A DNA stretch of 64,000 bases from DATKYQ01 sp035528415. GTDB taxonomy: Bacteria > Myxococcota > B64-G9. Both the position numbers and the translations under genes were made by a program. Each line of letters starts with the position of its first letter. Within the stretch, counting starts at the first letter, position 1. The stretch lies in contig DATKYQ010000002.1 of assembly GCA_035528415.1 (NCBI GenBank), positions 62,001 to 126,000 of the forward strand, read 5' to 3'. The notes under the pieces were generated by a model. It had not been told where the DNA came from. It saw nothing but the letters and a program-made list of their open reading frames with translations, and ran no database searches. Positions 7,984 through 17,986 of the stretch are shown here, one piece after another.

Positions 7984-10900
7984 TTACAATCTCGCGATCG
8001 TCAATGGTGTCCACCCGGCGGCAAAAATCCCTGAAAGCTGGATAGTCGGCGGGAGCTACGCGGCCCGCCTTCACTAAGAGCGTTTTTTCGATTGTCATCA
8101 GATCGTCTTGCGCGCCTGACCTGTATGAGAACTTGCTCAACGGTGCTGCGAAGTCTGCCGGAGGCGGTAGTTGCGGCCGGGCACCTTTCGGCAGCCTGAG
8201 CACGACACTGGTTGCTGTGCGGGTCTCTGCGCCTATCATCAACGGCAGCGATCTGGATTGGCTGTGGGCCAGGCCCTGCCCCAGTCGGTAGGGATAGAAT
8301 CCCTCGCGAATGACGAGGGAGCCTGCCTGCAGGTGCGCAAAGCCGGGTACGTTCAAATCGTATTCGATCACCAGCGGCAGGTCGGGGTTGGCCAGGTTGC
8401 GGATTTTATAGCTTTCCAGCCTGGCCCCGCTGAAGTAGTTGCCCAGGCCGGCCTCGAGCGCCTGCCTGCGCCGGTTGGGGCTGAAGGACGAGAGCAGGGC
8501 GCGGAAAGCCGGGGCCTGGGCGGTTGGAATGCTCTCCGTTCCCCGGCCGGAAAGATCGCCGCTTGCCGCAAGCGTCATCTCCAATCTAATGCTCCTGATT
8601 AAAGGCTGGCCGTGACTTGCCGGAAGTCTGGCGAAGGGACCGGCACCGGCCGAGGAGGTGGCCTCGACGGCCTGCCCGCCGGCCACAAAGGGATAGAGAA
8701 CATCGAAGGCATTGAAGCGCGCGCCGGGATCCATCCAGAAAGTGTGTCCGCCCGTTGTTACGGCCAAAAGCCCGTGGCGATAGGTGCCGGGGTTCGGAAA
8801 ACGGTAGTCCACATGCGAATCGGTTGAAGTGCGCGCCAAATAGACCCGGGGAGAAAGCCCCATCTCGCGCACTAAGGCCGCAAGCAAGATCAAGCGATTG
8901 CCCTCGCGGCGCAGGAGGATGTGCGGGGCGGGCTCGCCGAAGTTGGCAAACTCACCGGCCTGACGGATGTTGCGGGTGACCCAGTGAAACACTCGTCGCA
9001 GGCGCTCCTGTGGATCTCCTTTGCCTGCAATTTGCGAAAGGGCGCGCTTCAGCTCTGGCGCCGGCAGGCAGGCCTTGTCCAGGCCAATACGCAAGATATC
9101 GCGCAGGTCGCTCCAATTCGTTCCGAAGCCGAGCTGGATGAACGGCGCGTATTCGTCGAGCGGGACGGCGTCCGGCTCGGGCGCGATCAGCGGCAGGTCG
9201 TGTTCCCGAAAGACCGCGATCTCGAAGTCGCCCTGATCGCGCACGGCCGGAGCGGGAGTCTTGCCGTGGGCATCGATCTCGAGCTTTGCCCCGCGCGGCA
9301 GGGCCACCGAGTACAACGAACGGAAGACGGACGTTGCCGGGGCGCGAAAGTACCAGCGCTTGCCGAGCCAACTTCCGGACCCGTCCACGGGCCCCGTAGA
9401 CGGCGAGCCCGAGAGTGCCTCGATCTCGACGAAATCTCCGATCTGCAGCTGCTTGAGCGAGATCGAATCTTTTCCCGGGATGGCCTCGGCGTCAAAGATG
9501 CGGCCGTCGGCCTTGATCGTCCGGAGCTTTTCGAGGTTGGCCCCGCTCGCCGGCGGATCGATCTCCCCCCAGCGCTCGAGCCCGGCGGGTGTGAGCACCC
9601 TGGCGATGGTGTGGGTTCTGGCAACGCTCGAACCATCGCGGCCGATCTCGATCGACGTTTGATCGAGCACCAGCGCCGAGTCTCCCTGCACCACGGTTTG
9701 CGATTTGAGGAATTCTTCGATCAGGTCCTTGGCGTCGATCCGCTCTTCACCGACCAGGCGAATGTGGCTCGAACCGGCGGCGGCGTCAGCCGCCCGCCGG
9801 GCCGCGAGATCCCAGGGTGCAAAAGCGACGCGCGCAACCAGCGTCGCCTGTGCCTCGTCTCGTCGCCCCAGGACATCAAGCAGGTTCGCGCGTCGGTCGA
9901 GTAGACGAGGATCGCGCGTCGCCAAGAGCGAGGCCTCGTCGATAAGTTTCAGGGCATCCCCGGCATGGCTCTGACCGGCGAGCAAGTCGCATAAAGCCAG
10001 CGTGTTTTCCAGGCGGGCCGGGTTGGCATGCACGGCCGCTTCGAGAATTTCTTGCGCGCGATCTTCTCTTTCGCGGGCGATCCAGAAATCGGCAAGGCCC
10101 TCGAAGATTCCCAGGGCCTCGAGACGCTTAGCCAACTGTGTCGCCCGATCCGCCGAACCGGCGTGCAGTGCCCGTTGGAACATGCGTCGCAGAAGATCTG
10201 CGTTGTCAGGGAGTATACCCAGTGCCCGGTTGTAGGCACTCCCGGCCGCCTGGTCCCAACCCAGCTTGGAAAGCAAGTCGCCGCGAAAGTAGGGCCACAG
10301 GAAGCGGCCCGGCTTATTTGCCTCCAGGCGAGTGAGCACGTCGAGAGCCTGCTCGTCGTCCTGCTCCGCGCCGGGCAAGAGCATCAAGCGGAACTCGGCC
10401 AGGGCGGCTTGGGGGCAGGCAGCCACGGCCCGTGCCAGATTCTCGCGGCTTATGGTGCGATCGATGGGCGGGGGCAAGTCGTCGTCCTCGAGAGCCAGCA
10501 AGCCCTGCAGGAAGTGCAACAACGAGGAATCCGGTACTCGCTGAAGGGCCCTGGCCAGAAGATCCCGCGCCTGTCCCGGATCGCCGTTCTCCCAGACGAG
10601 CAACGCGGCCAGGATGTATTGCAGCAGGTTGCTGTCTTTGACGCCCGCCCGTCCGGCTGCCAGATCGCCGGCCGACAAGATCGTCGTCGGTTTTTCCAAA
10701 AGGCCCGGGCGGTATACGGGCGCCCGGCCGGCAAGGGATGCAGCCTCGTCCCACCAGACGACTTTAGCCGGCTCGCCGCCGGCGCCTGTCATCTCTGCCG
10801 CCAGGCCGGTCCCCGCCCGCGATACGGGGACCTTCAGCAGCAGTCGGTGCCAGCCCGGGCCGACGGCGAAGCGCATCCTTGCCACCCGGGGCAGCCTGCG

Positions 10901-11782
10901 CCTGTGTGAGTCGTAGACCGCCACAGGGCTGTCATCCAAAAAGGCGGCCCAGGGTTCATCCGAACGGATACGCAGCGCGAGATCGCGCTTGCAAGAATCC
11001 TGGCAGCGCACCTCGAAGAAGCTCTCGGCAAAAGCCACACCCTGCCTGCCGTAAGACTCGATCGACAGCAGACCCTGGTCAGCCCGTCGCGTGGACAGAG
11101 GACGCTCGCGGGTAGTCGTAAGCGGACCGGTCTGGGGTAAAAAGGCGCGATCGAAGTCTAAAAGCGGATGCCGGCCGAAGGGAAAACCGACGCGCCACAG
11201 CGGCACGACTCCCATCTCGGCCTCCATGGCCCGGGTGGCTGGCCAGTCCCCCCGGCGCCGCGCCCCCTCGAGGAGAATCAAGCGCAAAGCGCGCGCACAC
11301 TCGAGGCCCGCCTGACCGCCGGAGATCAATTTGCGCACGCGAGCGGAGATACGTTCGTGGCCACCGGGAATCTGGTAGACGATCTCGCGAAGCTGAATAG
11401 CCGCCGCAAGGCCCCCGGGCGTGCCGGGGGCCGCCTCGACGGCATCAAGCACGGCCTCTCCTGCGGCTGCGAAATCGGCCTGTAGCAGCAGGGCCAGGCC
11501 CGCTCCCAGGTTTGCCTGCGCCTTGTTCTTCCCAGCCGTCAGAGTCTTGGCGGCCTGGGTGAAATCATCCAGCGCGCCGCGCAGGTCATTGCCTCTTACG
11601 AACCTGGCCCAGCCGCGCCCGAGATAGTCGGCGGGTGTGACGGGTGTAATCTTCAGGATATCGCGAGCCTGGCGAATGTCAGGTGGCGTGCCTTGATGCG
11701 TGCATCCCGCTCCGGCTATCGTCAGGGCCAAAAGACAGCTCGAAAGCAGGGCGGTCGGGCGACTTGAGGGCTGCTTGCTCAT
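7961..11782 (-). CDS. Giant TPR lipoprotein with DUF3857 and degenerate transglutaminase-like domain
   Basis: This 1273-residue protein has a lipoprotein signal (IAGAGC). TPR-like helices fill much of residues 40-700. A DUF3857 domain follows (about 700-860, including SIEIGRDGSSVARTHT and LQIGDFVEIEAL). A transglutaminase-like domain spans about 900-1050. His1003 (YRHGLLAV) and Asp1018 (FWMDPG) of the triad are present, but the catalytic Cys position holds Arg963 (REGNRLILL), so it is probably not an active thiol enzyme. Its start overlaps the upstream gene by 4 nt and has GGAGG 9 nt before the ATG. The two related proteins probably act together in the periplasm; the substrate is unknown. Confidence 0.85.
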   Translation of the reverse strand: MSKQPSSRPTALLSSCLLALTIAGAGCTHQGTPPDIRQARDILKITPVTPADYLGRGWARFVRGNDLRGALDDFTQAAKTLTAGKNKAQANLGAGLALLLQADFAAAGEAVLDAVEAAPGTPGGLAAAIQLREIVYQIPGGHERISARVRKLISGGQAGLECARALRLILLEGARRRGDWPATRAMEAEMGVVPLWRVGFPFGRHPLLDFDRAFLPQTGPLTTTRERPLSTRRADQGLLSIESYGRQGVAFAESFFEVRCQDSCKRDLALRIRSDEPWAAFLDDSPVAVYDSHRRRLPRVARMRFAVGPGWHRLLLKVPVSRAGTGLAAEMTGAGGEPAKVVWWDEAASLAGRAPVYRPGLLEKPTTILSAGDLAAGRAGVKDSNLLQYILAALLVWENGDPGQARDLLARALQRVPDSSLLHFLQGLLALEDDDLPPPIDRTISRENLARAVAACPQAALAEFRLMLLPGAEQDDEQALDVLTRLEANKPGRFLWPYFRGDLLSKLGWDQAAGSAYNRALGILPDNADLLRRMFQRALHAGSADRATQLAKRLEALGIFEGLADFWIAREREDRAQEILEAAVHANPARLENTLALCDLLAGQSHAGDALKLIDEASLLATRDPRLLDRRANLLDVLGRRDEAQATLVARVAFAPWDLAARRAADAAAGSSHIRLVGEERIDAKDLIEEFLKSQTVVQGDSALVLDQTSIEIGRDGSSVARTHTIARVLTPAGLERWGEIDPPASGANLEKLRTIKADGRIFDAEAIPGKDSISLKQLQIGDFVEIEALSGSPSTGPVDGSGSWLGKRWYFRAPATSVFRSLYSVALPRGAKLEIDAHGKTPAPAVRDQGDFEIAVFREHDLPLIAPEPDAVPLDEYAPFIQLGFGTNWSDLRDILRIGLDKACLPAPELKRALSQIAGKGDPQERLRRVFHWVTRNIRQAGEFANFGEPAPHILLRREGNRLILLAALVREMGLSPRVYLARTSTDSHVDYRFPNPGTYRHGLLAVTTGGHTFWMDPGARFNAFDVLYPFVAGGQAVEATSSAGAGPFARLPASHGQPLIRSIRLEMTLAASGDLSGRGTESIPTAQAPAFRALLSSFSPNRRRQALEAGLGNYFSGARLESYKIRNLANPDLPLVIEYDLNVPGFAHLQAGSLVIREGFYPYRLGQGLAHSQSRSLPLMIGAETRTATSVVLRLPKGARPQLPPPADFAAPLSKFSYRSGAQDDLMTIEKTLLVKAGRVAPADYPAFRDFCRRVDTIDDREIVINLSGGV

Positions 11783-14700
11783 GGTTGTTTGCCTCCGGCG
11801 CCGGGGTTCACAAACACCAGACGGCGCTCGAGCAGCCTGTCGGCCCGGCCCAGGAAGTCTCGATATGCCTTGTAATCAGAAGCCTTCACCAGGCTGCGCT
11901 CGATGCGCAGCCCGGCGCTTACGACCAGGCCCGAGGAGCTTCGCTCGAACGAGATCTGCGCCGTTCCGAAAGGGCTTTCGACACGGCTGCCCTGAGGAAT
12001 TTCGGCGACGCGCCAACCTGCGGGCGCCTGCCAGACAACTCGCCACTTTACGCTCCAGGGCGGGCCGAGCACCAGATCGTGGATGCGGCTCTGGTAGGCT
12101 GCGAAGATTTTCTGGTAGACCGTGTTCCTGGCCAGGGCCGGCAACTCCAGGCCGCCGCCGACTCGGCGACCCAGGGTCGGTACCTCGAAAACCGCCCTGG
12201 TTACCAGCGGAAGATCGGGCCTGAGCAAGTTTTCAACAGACACCTTGTGAACCCGGGCGCCGGGGAAGAGGTCGTTCATGCTCTTTTCGAAGGCGCTCTT
12301 TACCGAAGAGGCCCCGGTGTAACCGGCCCGCATCGTCGGCGCCAGGCTGCCCGTTACACTGACGTCCGATTCGATGTGCGCTCCTCCGTCCGCTGCGGGG
12401 TCTATTTTAAAGCCGATCTTGGTTTGGTTTCTATCGGGCACGGACAGGGGTGTCACAACCAGTCCGCGCGTGTCCGGGGAGATGATCAGCGCCGGGGCGT
12501 TCTGATCCCGCGGCGGGAGATCGACGATGTCGAAGTAGGGGACGGTGGCGTCCAGCCAAAGCCCCTGATCCGGCAGGTAGCAGATGGCGTGATCGAAAAC
12601 GGCGAACGAGGCCGGAGGGTCTCCCACTTGGGCGAAGGGGCTCGTTCGCACCAGAGCGAGGTCGGCCCGGATTCCGACTTGTTTCAGCAAGGCGACCAGC
12701 AAAGAAGCCTTGTCCTTGCAGTCGCCGTAGTTGCGGGCCAGAACCTGAGAGACCGGGTAGGGGATGTAGCTGTGAATGCCGAACTCCAGACCAACGTAAC
12801 GCAGGCTGTCGGCCACCAGGCGGTAAAGGGCGCGGATCTTGTCGAGGTCCCGAGACAGGCCCTCGGTTCGCGAGAGAGCCAGGCGCCTGACCTCCGGTCC
12901 GGCCAACAGTTGATCGCGCACCAGTGCAAGGTAGTTCTTGGCCAGGTCGTGCCAAGAGCGGTAGCTGGAGACGTGCAGGTGGGAGTGGGTTTGCAGAAAG
13001 CCCGGCATGTCCGCTTCCGGTTCTACCGCCGCCTGTCCGGTTGTTTCCCATGTGCGAACGATCTGCTTGCTGTTATTGTGCACCGTCGCGGCGGGCCGGT
13101 TTGCGAAAAGCGGCAACTCCTCGGGAGCCAACATGATATAGAGCACATCGGCCACGGGTTCGCTGAACTGGAACGGCACCAGGTCTCCGAAGTAACCGTC
13201 CATGAACCCCTGACTGTCGACGTCGTCCACCACGTAAGCCAGCTCGACCAGATCGCCGGACGAGAGGACGGGAAACGTGACTTGCCGTGTGTGCACGTCG
13301 TAGTAGAGATTGTACCAGGGCTCGGAAAGCGAGAAGTCGTCGATCAGCGAGCTTTCGTCGACCGATCCGTCGGCATGCAGCACCCGCTTGCCCAGAATGC
13401 GAACCTGTTGCCTCCCGGGCGCGTACTCGATGCCGAAGGTGTGTTCGCGATCCGCCCCGCCGCGGTTGAGGATGCCGATGATCTGCTGTCGGTAGCGAGA
13501 CGCCAGCCCGTTAGAATGCAGACGCACGACCGTCAGGTCGAGCAGACGGACTGCCCCGGCCCCATCGCAGGGGGCAAGCTCACACCACTTTTTGCTATCG
13601 AGAAAATCGCGGGCGTCGCGCCGGTAAGGTCGGTAGAAGGCCTGGCTGCCCTTTTGGATGAACTCGATCCGCCGCCTGAGCTTGCGATTTTGAGGGGAGA
13701 GGGCCAGCGCCCGCTTCCAGGTCTTCAATGTATCGGTCTCTTTGCCAAGTGCCATCAATGCCGTACCTTGGCGAACCAGGGCCTCCGCATCACGCGGGCA
13801 GATCTGTGCGGCCCGGCGGTAGTCGGAAAGCGCCTCCGCCGGCCGGCCGTTATGCAACGACAGATCTCCGCGTTCGAGAAGCCGGTCGATTCGCTCGGGT
13901 GCAAGTTTGATCGCCCGATCCTGCCAGGTCTTGGCCGCTTGCAAATCGCCGCGCGCGACGGCCAGCTCGTACAAGGCGCGCAGCGCCAGCGGATCGTCCG
14001 CTTTCTGGGCGATCAGCCGATGGTAGACGGCCCGGCTGCGCCTGATGCTTCCCCGCATGCGGAACAGCCCGCCCGCGACCCGTAGCACCTCGGGCACGTC
14101 CGGGTGCGCGCGCAAGACACGCTCGATACCTCTTTCGGCCAGGCCGAAAAGTTGCAGCCCGTCGAGGATCTCGATTTGCCCCAGCTCGGCGGGCAGGTAG
14201 GCTGGGCTTGCGCGCTCCGCCCGCCGGTGGGCGTCGAGGGCCCTGTCCGGCTGGTTGCGGATCTGGTAGTGATGCCCCAGCAGCGAAAGCGCCTCGCCTC
14301 GGCAGGCCGCTTGAGAGGCGGCCTGTTCGAGTAGCCTTACGGAAAGATCCGCGTCATCGGTCGTCTGAGCCAGCAGGATCTCGAGCCGGCAGCGGCTTCG
14401 GCCGCGGCCGGTAGTGGGCAGCAGGTCCTGCGCCTGCAGCAGCAAGCGTTTGACTTCCTGCTGCCGGGAGTCGCCGGCGCGCGTGACGCTCAGGGCGACA
14501 GCCGCTTCGGCCAACGCCCGAGGATCCTGTGTTTGGTTCGAGGCCCTTGCGCGGAACAGGTCGGCAAGGTTGGGAAGCCTGGAGATCTTTACGGGCGCCC
14601 GGGGCCGCGGCTTGGGCCGCGGCCGGGCCAAAGCTGCGCGCAGCAAGCTCTCGTCGGAAAGCGGCACCAGCGCGGGTAAAGCGCGGCCGGCGCGGTCGGT

Positions 14701-15501
14701 TATGCCCAGCGAGAAGCTCCAGGCTCCCTCGTTCTGGACTACCTTGACCAGCACCCGGTTGTCGCCCCGCGCGAGGATAGCAGGCACCAGGTTCTGATCG
14801 ACGGCATGACGGTGGATGCCGGGATCGTCGACAACCAGCGTTCCGTTGATCCAGACCTTGCAGGCGTCATCGCAGCCGGCCTCGATCAGTACCGGAGTCC
14901 GGCGCCTGGCATGTATGACCGAAAGCGCGTAAGCCACGGCCCGCGTCTCGGGCCGCAAGAAGGCGTGCAACTTGACGACGCCGTCGGACGGGGCGCGGGG
15001 CGCCTTTCTGAAGAGCAGCGTCTGGCCCTTGCCGGCCAGCTTCAGGTCGAGATCGATTTTTTCTTCGGGCGGGAATTCGAACTGGTAGCCCCGGCCGGCC
15101 TGGTTGTCGAAGGGGCCGATGATCCACCAGTCACGAATGAAGCCCAGGCCGGCGAAGGCCTGATCAGCCTGCTTGGCTTTCCCCGCCGAGCGCAGCATGC
15201 GGGCAAGCATGCCGACGGCCAGGCGCCTGAGCGGCACGGGAGCCGATCTCATCCGGGCGACTCTTTTCACGCTTTCGCGGATCCGGCGGCGAGTAGATGC
15301 CCCGGCCAGGTCTTCGATTTTAAGAAGCTCCCAAAGCGGCATGGCCCGCCGGAAGGCCGGCCGGGTTTTCTCGACGTCGCGCAGCAAGCTCTCGATGCGC
15401 CGCTCGAGCGTCTGCCCCTCGGCCCGCGGCGCGGGCGCGCTCGCCGGGGCGCCGAAGATCACGGCAACTAAGAGGGCTGCGGCGGGGAAAATAGCTGGCA
15501 T
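11779..15501 (-). CDS. Giant exported TPR protein with DUF3857 and intact transglutaminase-like domain
   Basis: The 1240-residue product has a signal peptide (to about residue 28), an N-terminal all-beta region, TPR-like helices in the middle (about 320-610), a DUF3857 domain (about 640-850) and a transglutaminase-like domain. Here the triad is complete: Cys928 in NYGDCKDKASLL, His971 in FDHAICYL and Asp984 in LWLDATVP. Proteins with this DUF3857-transglutaminase layout are widespread in Bacteroidota and Myxococcota, but no reaction is established. It is 12 nt downstream of the small exported protein gene and overlaps the next giant gene, so all three form one operon. Confidence 0.87.
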   Translation of the reverse strand: MPAIFPAAALLVAVIFGAPASAPAPRAEGQTLERRIESLLRDVEKTRPAFRRAMPLWELLKIEDLAGASTRRRIRESVKRVARMRSAPVPLRRLAVGMLARMLRSAGKAKQADQAFAGLGFIRDWWIIGPFDNQAGRGYQFEFPPEEKIDLDLKLAGKGQTLLFRKAPRAPSDGVVKLHAFLRPETRAVAYALSVIHARRRTPVLIEAGCDDACKVWINGTLVVDDPGIHRHAVDQNLVPAILARGDNRVLVKVVQNEGAWSFSLGITDRAGRALPALVPLSDESLLRAALARPRPKPRPRAPVKISRLPNLADLFRARASNQTQDPRALAEAAVALSVTRAGDSRQQEVKRLLLQAQDLLPTTGRGRSRCRLEILLAQTTDDADLSVRLLEQAASQAACRGEALSLLGHHYQIRNQPDRALDAHRRAERASPAYLPAELGQIEILDGLQLFGLAERGIERVLRAHPDVPEVLRVAGGLFRMRGSIRRSRAVYHRLIAQKADDPLALRALYELAVARGDLQAAKTWQDRAIKLAPERIDRLLERGDLSLHNGRPAEALSDYRRAAQICPRDAEALVRQGTALMALGKETDTLKTWKRALALSPQNRKLRRRIEFIQKGSQAFYRPYRRDARDFLDSKKWCELAPCDGAGAVRLLDLTVVRLHSNGLASRYRQQIIGILNRGGADREHTFGIEYAPGRQQVRILGKRVLHADGSVDESSLIDDFSLSEPWYNLYYDVHTRQVTFPVLSSGDLVELAYVVDDVDSQGFMDGYFGDLVPFQFSEPVADVLYIMLAPEELPLFANRPAATVHNNSKQIVRTWETTGQAAVEPEADMPGFLQTHSHLHVSSYRSWHDLAKNYLALVRDQLLAGPEVRRLALSRTEGLSRDLDKIRALYRLVADSLRYVGLEFGIHSYIPYPVSQVLARNYGDCKDKASLLVALLKQVGIRADLALVRTSPFAQVGDPPASFAVFDHAICYLPDQGLWLDATVPYFDIVDLPPRDQNAPALIISPDTRGLVVTPLSVPDRNQTKIGFKIDPAADGGAHIESDVSVTGSLAPTMRAGYTGASSVKSAFEKSMNDLFPGARVHKVSVENLLRPDLPLVTRAVFEVPTLGRRVGGGLELPALARNTVYQKIFAAYQSRIHDLVLGPPWSVKWRVVWQAPAGWRVAEIPQGSRVESPFGTAQISFERSSSGLVVSAGLRIERSLVKASDYKAYRDFLGRADRLLERRLVFVNPGAGGKQP

Positions 15502-15513
15502 GCAGGTGGTATC

Positions 15514-16113
15514 TCAGTTCCAGACCAGATCGGGCGGCTCGATGACGATCAGTTTTCCGACCAGTTCTTCCTCGTTGGGCTGGTGACCGAAGAAGGAGAT
15601 CATCCGCCGACCGTCCTCGCTCTCGACGATCTGCATTTCGATGCCGGCGTAGAGCGCGCGCCGTTGCGCGTCGGGCAGCGGCAGGCTGCCGTTCTTTATC
15701 CCGGCCAGGATCTCGAAAGCGATCATGCCCTTCATGTAGTTCAACTCGGTAGACATCAGGATGGCTTGTTGATTCAGCATCGAGGAAGCCAATAGAATGT
15801 GTGTCCCGGAGGTGCCCTCGATCGACCAGATGGTCATGTCGGGGACGTAGCCGCTTCCCGAACCGTCGAAGTCTTCACGCAGAGCCTTGGCCAAGGTCGC
15901 GATCGACTCCTCGTACCAGCTGGAGTGGACCCGCACATTGGAGTATTTCTTGTAGTTATTGGCAAGCTTTTTGAGAAACAGCACGCCCTGCCCAAAGCCG
16001 TGGTTGGAAAGCAAATTGGCGGCGCTGCCGGAGTCCATGCTGACCACGGTCTGGCCGATGACCGGCCGGGCCATGAGCACAAGCAGAACAAACATCATAA
16101 AAACTGTGCGCAT
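15514..16113 (-). CDS. Small exported protein, unknown function, first gene of the giant-TPR operon
   Basis: The product is 199 residues with a clear signal peptide (MRTVFMMFVLLVLMARPVIG, cleavage near Gly20-Gln21). The mature part mixes helices and strands, has no Cys, and matched no family I know. CGGAG sits 7 nt before the ATG. It is the first gene after a near-consensus promoter and is followed 12 nt later by the 1240-residue TPR/transglutaminase-like protein, so a shared periplasmic task is likely. Confidence 0.78.
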   Translation of the reverse strand: MRTVFMMFVLLVLMARPVIGQTVVSMDSGSAANLLSNHGFGQGVLFLKKLANNYKKYSNVRVHSSWYEESIATLAKALREDFDGSGSGYVPDMTIWSIEGTSGTHILLASSMLNQQAILMSTELNYMKGMIAFEILAGIKNGSLPLPDAQRRALYAGIEMQIVESEDGRRMISFFGHQPNEEELVGKLIVIEPPDLVWN

Positions 16114-16131
16114 TGCGAAACTCCGAGCGGC

Positions 16132-16160
16132 ATTATAAGAGTCGCTACTACCAGCGTCAA
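16132..16160 (-). promoter_or_regulatory. Near-consensus sigma70-type promoter of the leftward operon
   Basis: On the minus strand, TTGACG (16160-16155) and TATAAT (16137-16132) are separated by exactly 17 bp, matching 11 of 12 consensus bases. The expected transcript start is near 16125, giving a very short leader before the ATG at 16113. It should drive the exported-protein gene and the two giant TPR genes. It lies in the 144-bp gap that also precedes the rightward phospholipase-D-like gene. Confidence 0.75.
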
Positions 16161-16257
16161 GCGCGACCGCGGCCTATTCTGGCCGCTCGGGCGAGAGTGT
16201 GGTAAATTCAGCAGAACATGCCTGCGGTGGTCGGCACCGCAAATACTGGAGAAACCC

Positions 16258-17826
16258 ATGAGAATTTTCAATTGCTTGATGATCTGGCTGACAGCCGTGG
16301 TGATCTCGCTTTCGGGTTGCGCAGGCTCGGGCTCGATTGTGAACGACGCCGGCAGCGACGCCTTCGATGGCCTGGATGGAGCCGCGGACGGCGGTTCCGA
16401 TTCCGGGGCCGACCAGGGAGCAGATTTGGCCGGCGACCCGGGCGGCGACCCGGGCCTGGACGGAGGAGCGGATCAGGGAGCTGATTCGTTTGCGGACGGC
16501 GTTACGGACGGCGGCGGGGATGAAGATGCGCTCTTCACGGTCGAGCCGGCCGAGGACTTCGATGATCCGATCCTGCGGGCGTCTTTGTTCTTCTCGCCCG
16601 CAGACGGAACCCAGCAGATCGTTCTTTCTGAACTGGCCGCGGCCCAGAGTTCCGTACATCTTGCGTTTTTCAATATTCGCTTACAGGAGGTCGCTGACAC
16701 GCTTCTTGCTTTGCACCAGGCGGGGAAGAGCATCAAGGTGATCATGGACCAGAAGCAGATGGACCAATCTTACAACACTCTGGATGACTGGATGGTGAAT
16801 AACGGCCTCGATGTCGTCGGGGTGTTCAACGACGCCTCCGCCGAGGCCACCATGCACAACAAGTTCGCGGTGATCGACGGCCGTCGGGTGCTGACCGGCT
16901 CGCTGAACTATTCCACCACGGCCTTCAACCGCTCGGACGAGGACCTGCTGCTGATCGACGATCCCGTTGTCTCCGCGCTTTACGAGGATGAGCTTGCAGA
17001 GCTCGAGGCGGGCGAGCAGGTGCCGCGTATCGACGATCCCGAAGCGCCCTTGAGCGTCTACTTCGGTTCTGAAGATCGGCTCGATCTAATGGTCATCGAC
17101 GCCATAGGCGGAGCCCAGGCCGAGATCGAGGTGATCATGTTCTCGGCCGGGCTGGCTTCGCTGGGCGATGCGCTCGTCGCCGCGGTGGACCGCGGCGTCA
17201 ACGTGACCTTCCTGGTAGACGAGAGCCAGTCGCAGGACAGCGACTTGGACGAGACGCTCGAGGCGGGCGGCGCGCACGTTCTGAGGATCACACGCAGCTT
17301 CCCGGTGGAACTGCACGACAAGCTGTGCATGGTCGATGGGCAGATTGTCCTGGCCGGTTCCTACAACTGGACTCCGCTGGCTTCTTTCTACAACGACGAA
17401 AACAGCGTGCGCCTGTCGTCGTCGGCGATCGCCACCAGGGTCGCCGGGCGCGTGACCGAGTTGGTGACGGCCGAAGACCCGGCCTTCACACCGGCCGCCT
17501 ACGGCTGGGGCGAGGGCGCGCGCGGCGTGACCTTCAGCGTGACGAATCTTTTGATACGCGCGGACGGCGCCTGCTACATAAGCGGTGACGATCCGGCCCT
17601 GGGAAGCATGGACGCCTCCAAGGCCGTCGAGATGACCCGCGCGGACGGACCGCTTGGAGAAACATGGTCGGCCACGGTCGATCTTTCGGCAGGCTCACAA
17701 GTTGGTTACAAGTTCTTAGTGCGCGGCCCCGACGGTATAAACCATCGCGAAACAGGCGACCCGCGCAGCCTGGGCGTGCCCTACGCCGCGGGTCCCTTCC
17801 AGGTCTTCGACACGTTCAGACAGTGA
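16258..17826 (+). CDS. Phospholipase D-like lipoprotein fused to a CBM20-like starch-binding module
   Basis: This 522-residue lipoprotein (lipobox SLSGC) has an Asp/Gly/Ala-rich linker (about 25-90) and then two PLD-like halves. Both carry full HxK(x)4D(x)6GSxN motifs: the first reads HNKFAVIDGRRVLTGSLN (His200, Lys202, Asp207), the second HDKLCMVDGQIVLAGSYN (His353, Lys355, Asp360). So it should be a catalytically competent phosphodiesterase. Residues about 420-522 resemble CBM20: an ACYISGDDPALGSMD strand pair, then GETWSATVDLSAGSQVGYKF. The ATG at 16258 follows GGAG; the frame opens at 15799, but that part overlaps the divergent gene. Substrate could be phospholipid, nucleic acid or a glycan-linked phosphodiester. 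Confidence 0.85.
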   Translation: MRIFNCLMIWLTAVVISLSGCAGSGSIVNDAGSDAFDGLDGAADGGSDSGADQGADLAGDPGGDPGLDGGADQGADSFADGVTDGGGDEDALFTVEPAEDFDDPILRASLFFSPADGTQQIVLSELAAAQSSVHLAFFNIRLQEVADTLLALHQAGKSIKVIMDQKQMDQSYNTLDDWMVNNGLDVVGVFNDASAEATMHNKFAVIDGRRVLTGSLNYSTTAFNRSDEDLLLIDDPVVSALYEDELAELEAGEQVPRIDDPEAPLSVYFGSEDRLDLMVIDAIGGAQAEIEVIMFSAGLASLGDALVAAVDRGVNVTFLVDESQSQDSDLDETLEAGGAHVLRITRSFPVELHDKLCMVDGQIVLAGSYNWTPLASFYNDENSVRLSSSAIATRVAGRVTELVTAEDPAFTPAAYGWGEGARGVTFSVTNLLIRADGACYISGDDPALGSMDASKAVEMTRADGPLGETWSATVDLSAGSQVGYKFLVRGPDGINHRETGDPRSLGVPYAAGPFQVFDTFRQ

Positions 17827-17986
17827 GACGACGGCCACCGGGGGAGGGTTGCTTTTGCCCCATGGGTTGGGTCGGTCCCGCCCCAAAGAGCCGATCTGGT
17901 TTGTAAGTCGCTGAATTTACGTCGCAAGATTGTGGCACGCGAATTGAATAGCTACATGGGTGAGCCGACTGAGAGGAGAGCCGCCC

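Noticed and set aside
11683..14085. Plus-strand open frame (800 codons) opposite the giant TPR genes
   Set aside because: Crosses the junction of two real minus-strand genes and encodes no recognisable domain; the minus strand carries TPR, DUF3857 and the Cys-His-Asp triad.
15799..16257. Upstream extension of the phospholipase-D-like gene
   Set aside because: It overlaps the divergent exported-protein gene and its promoter, and a good ribosome site plus lipoprotein signal begin at 16258.
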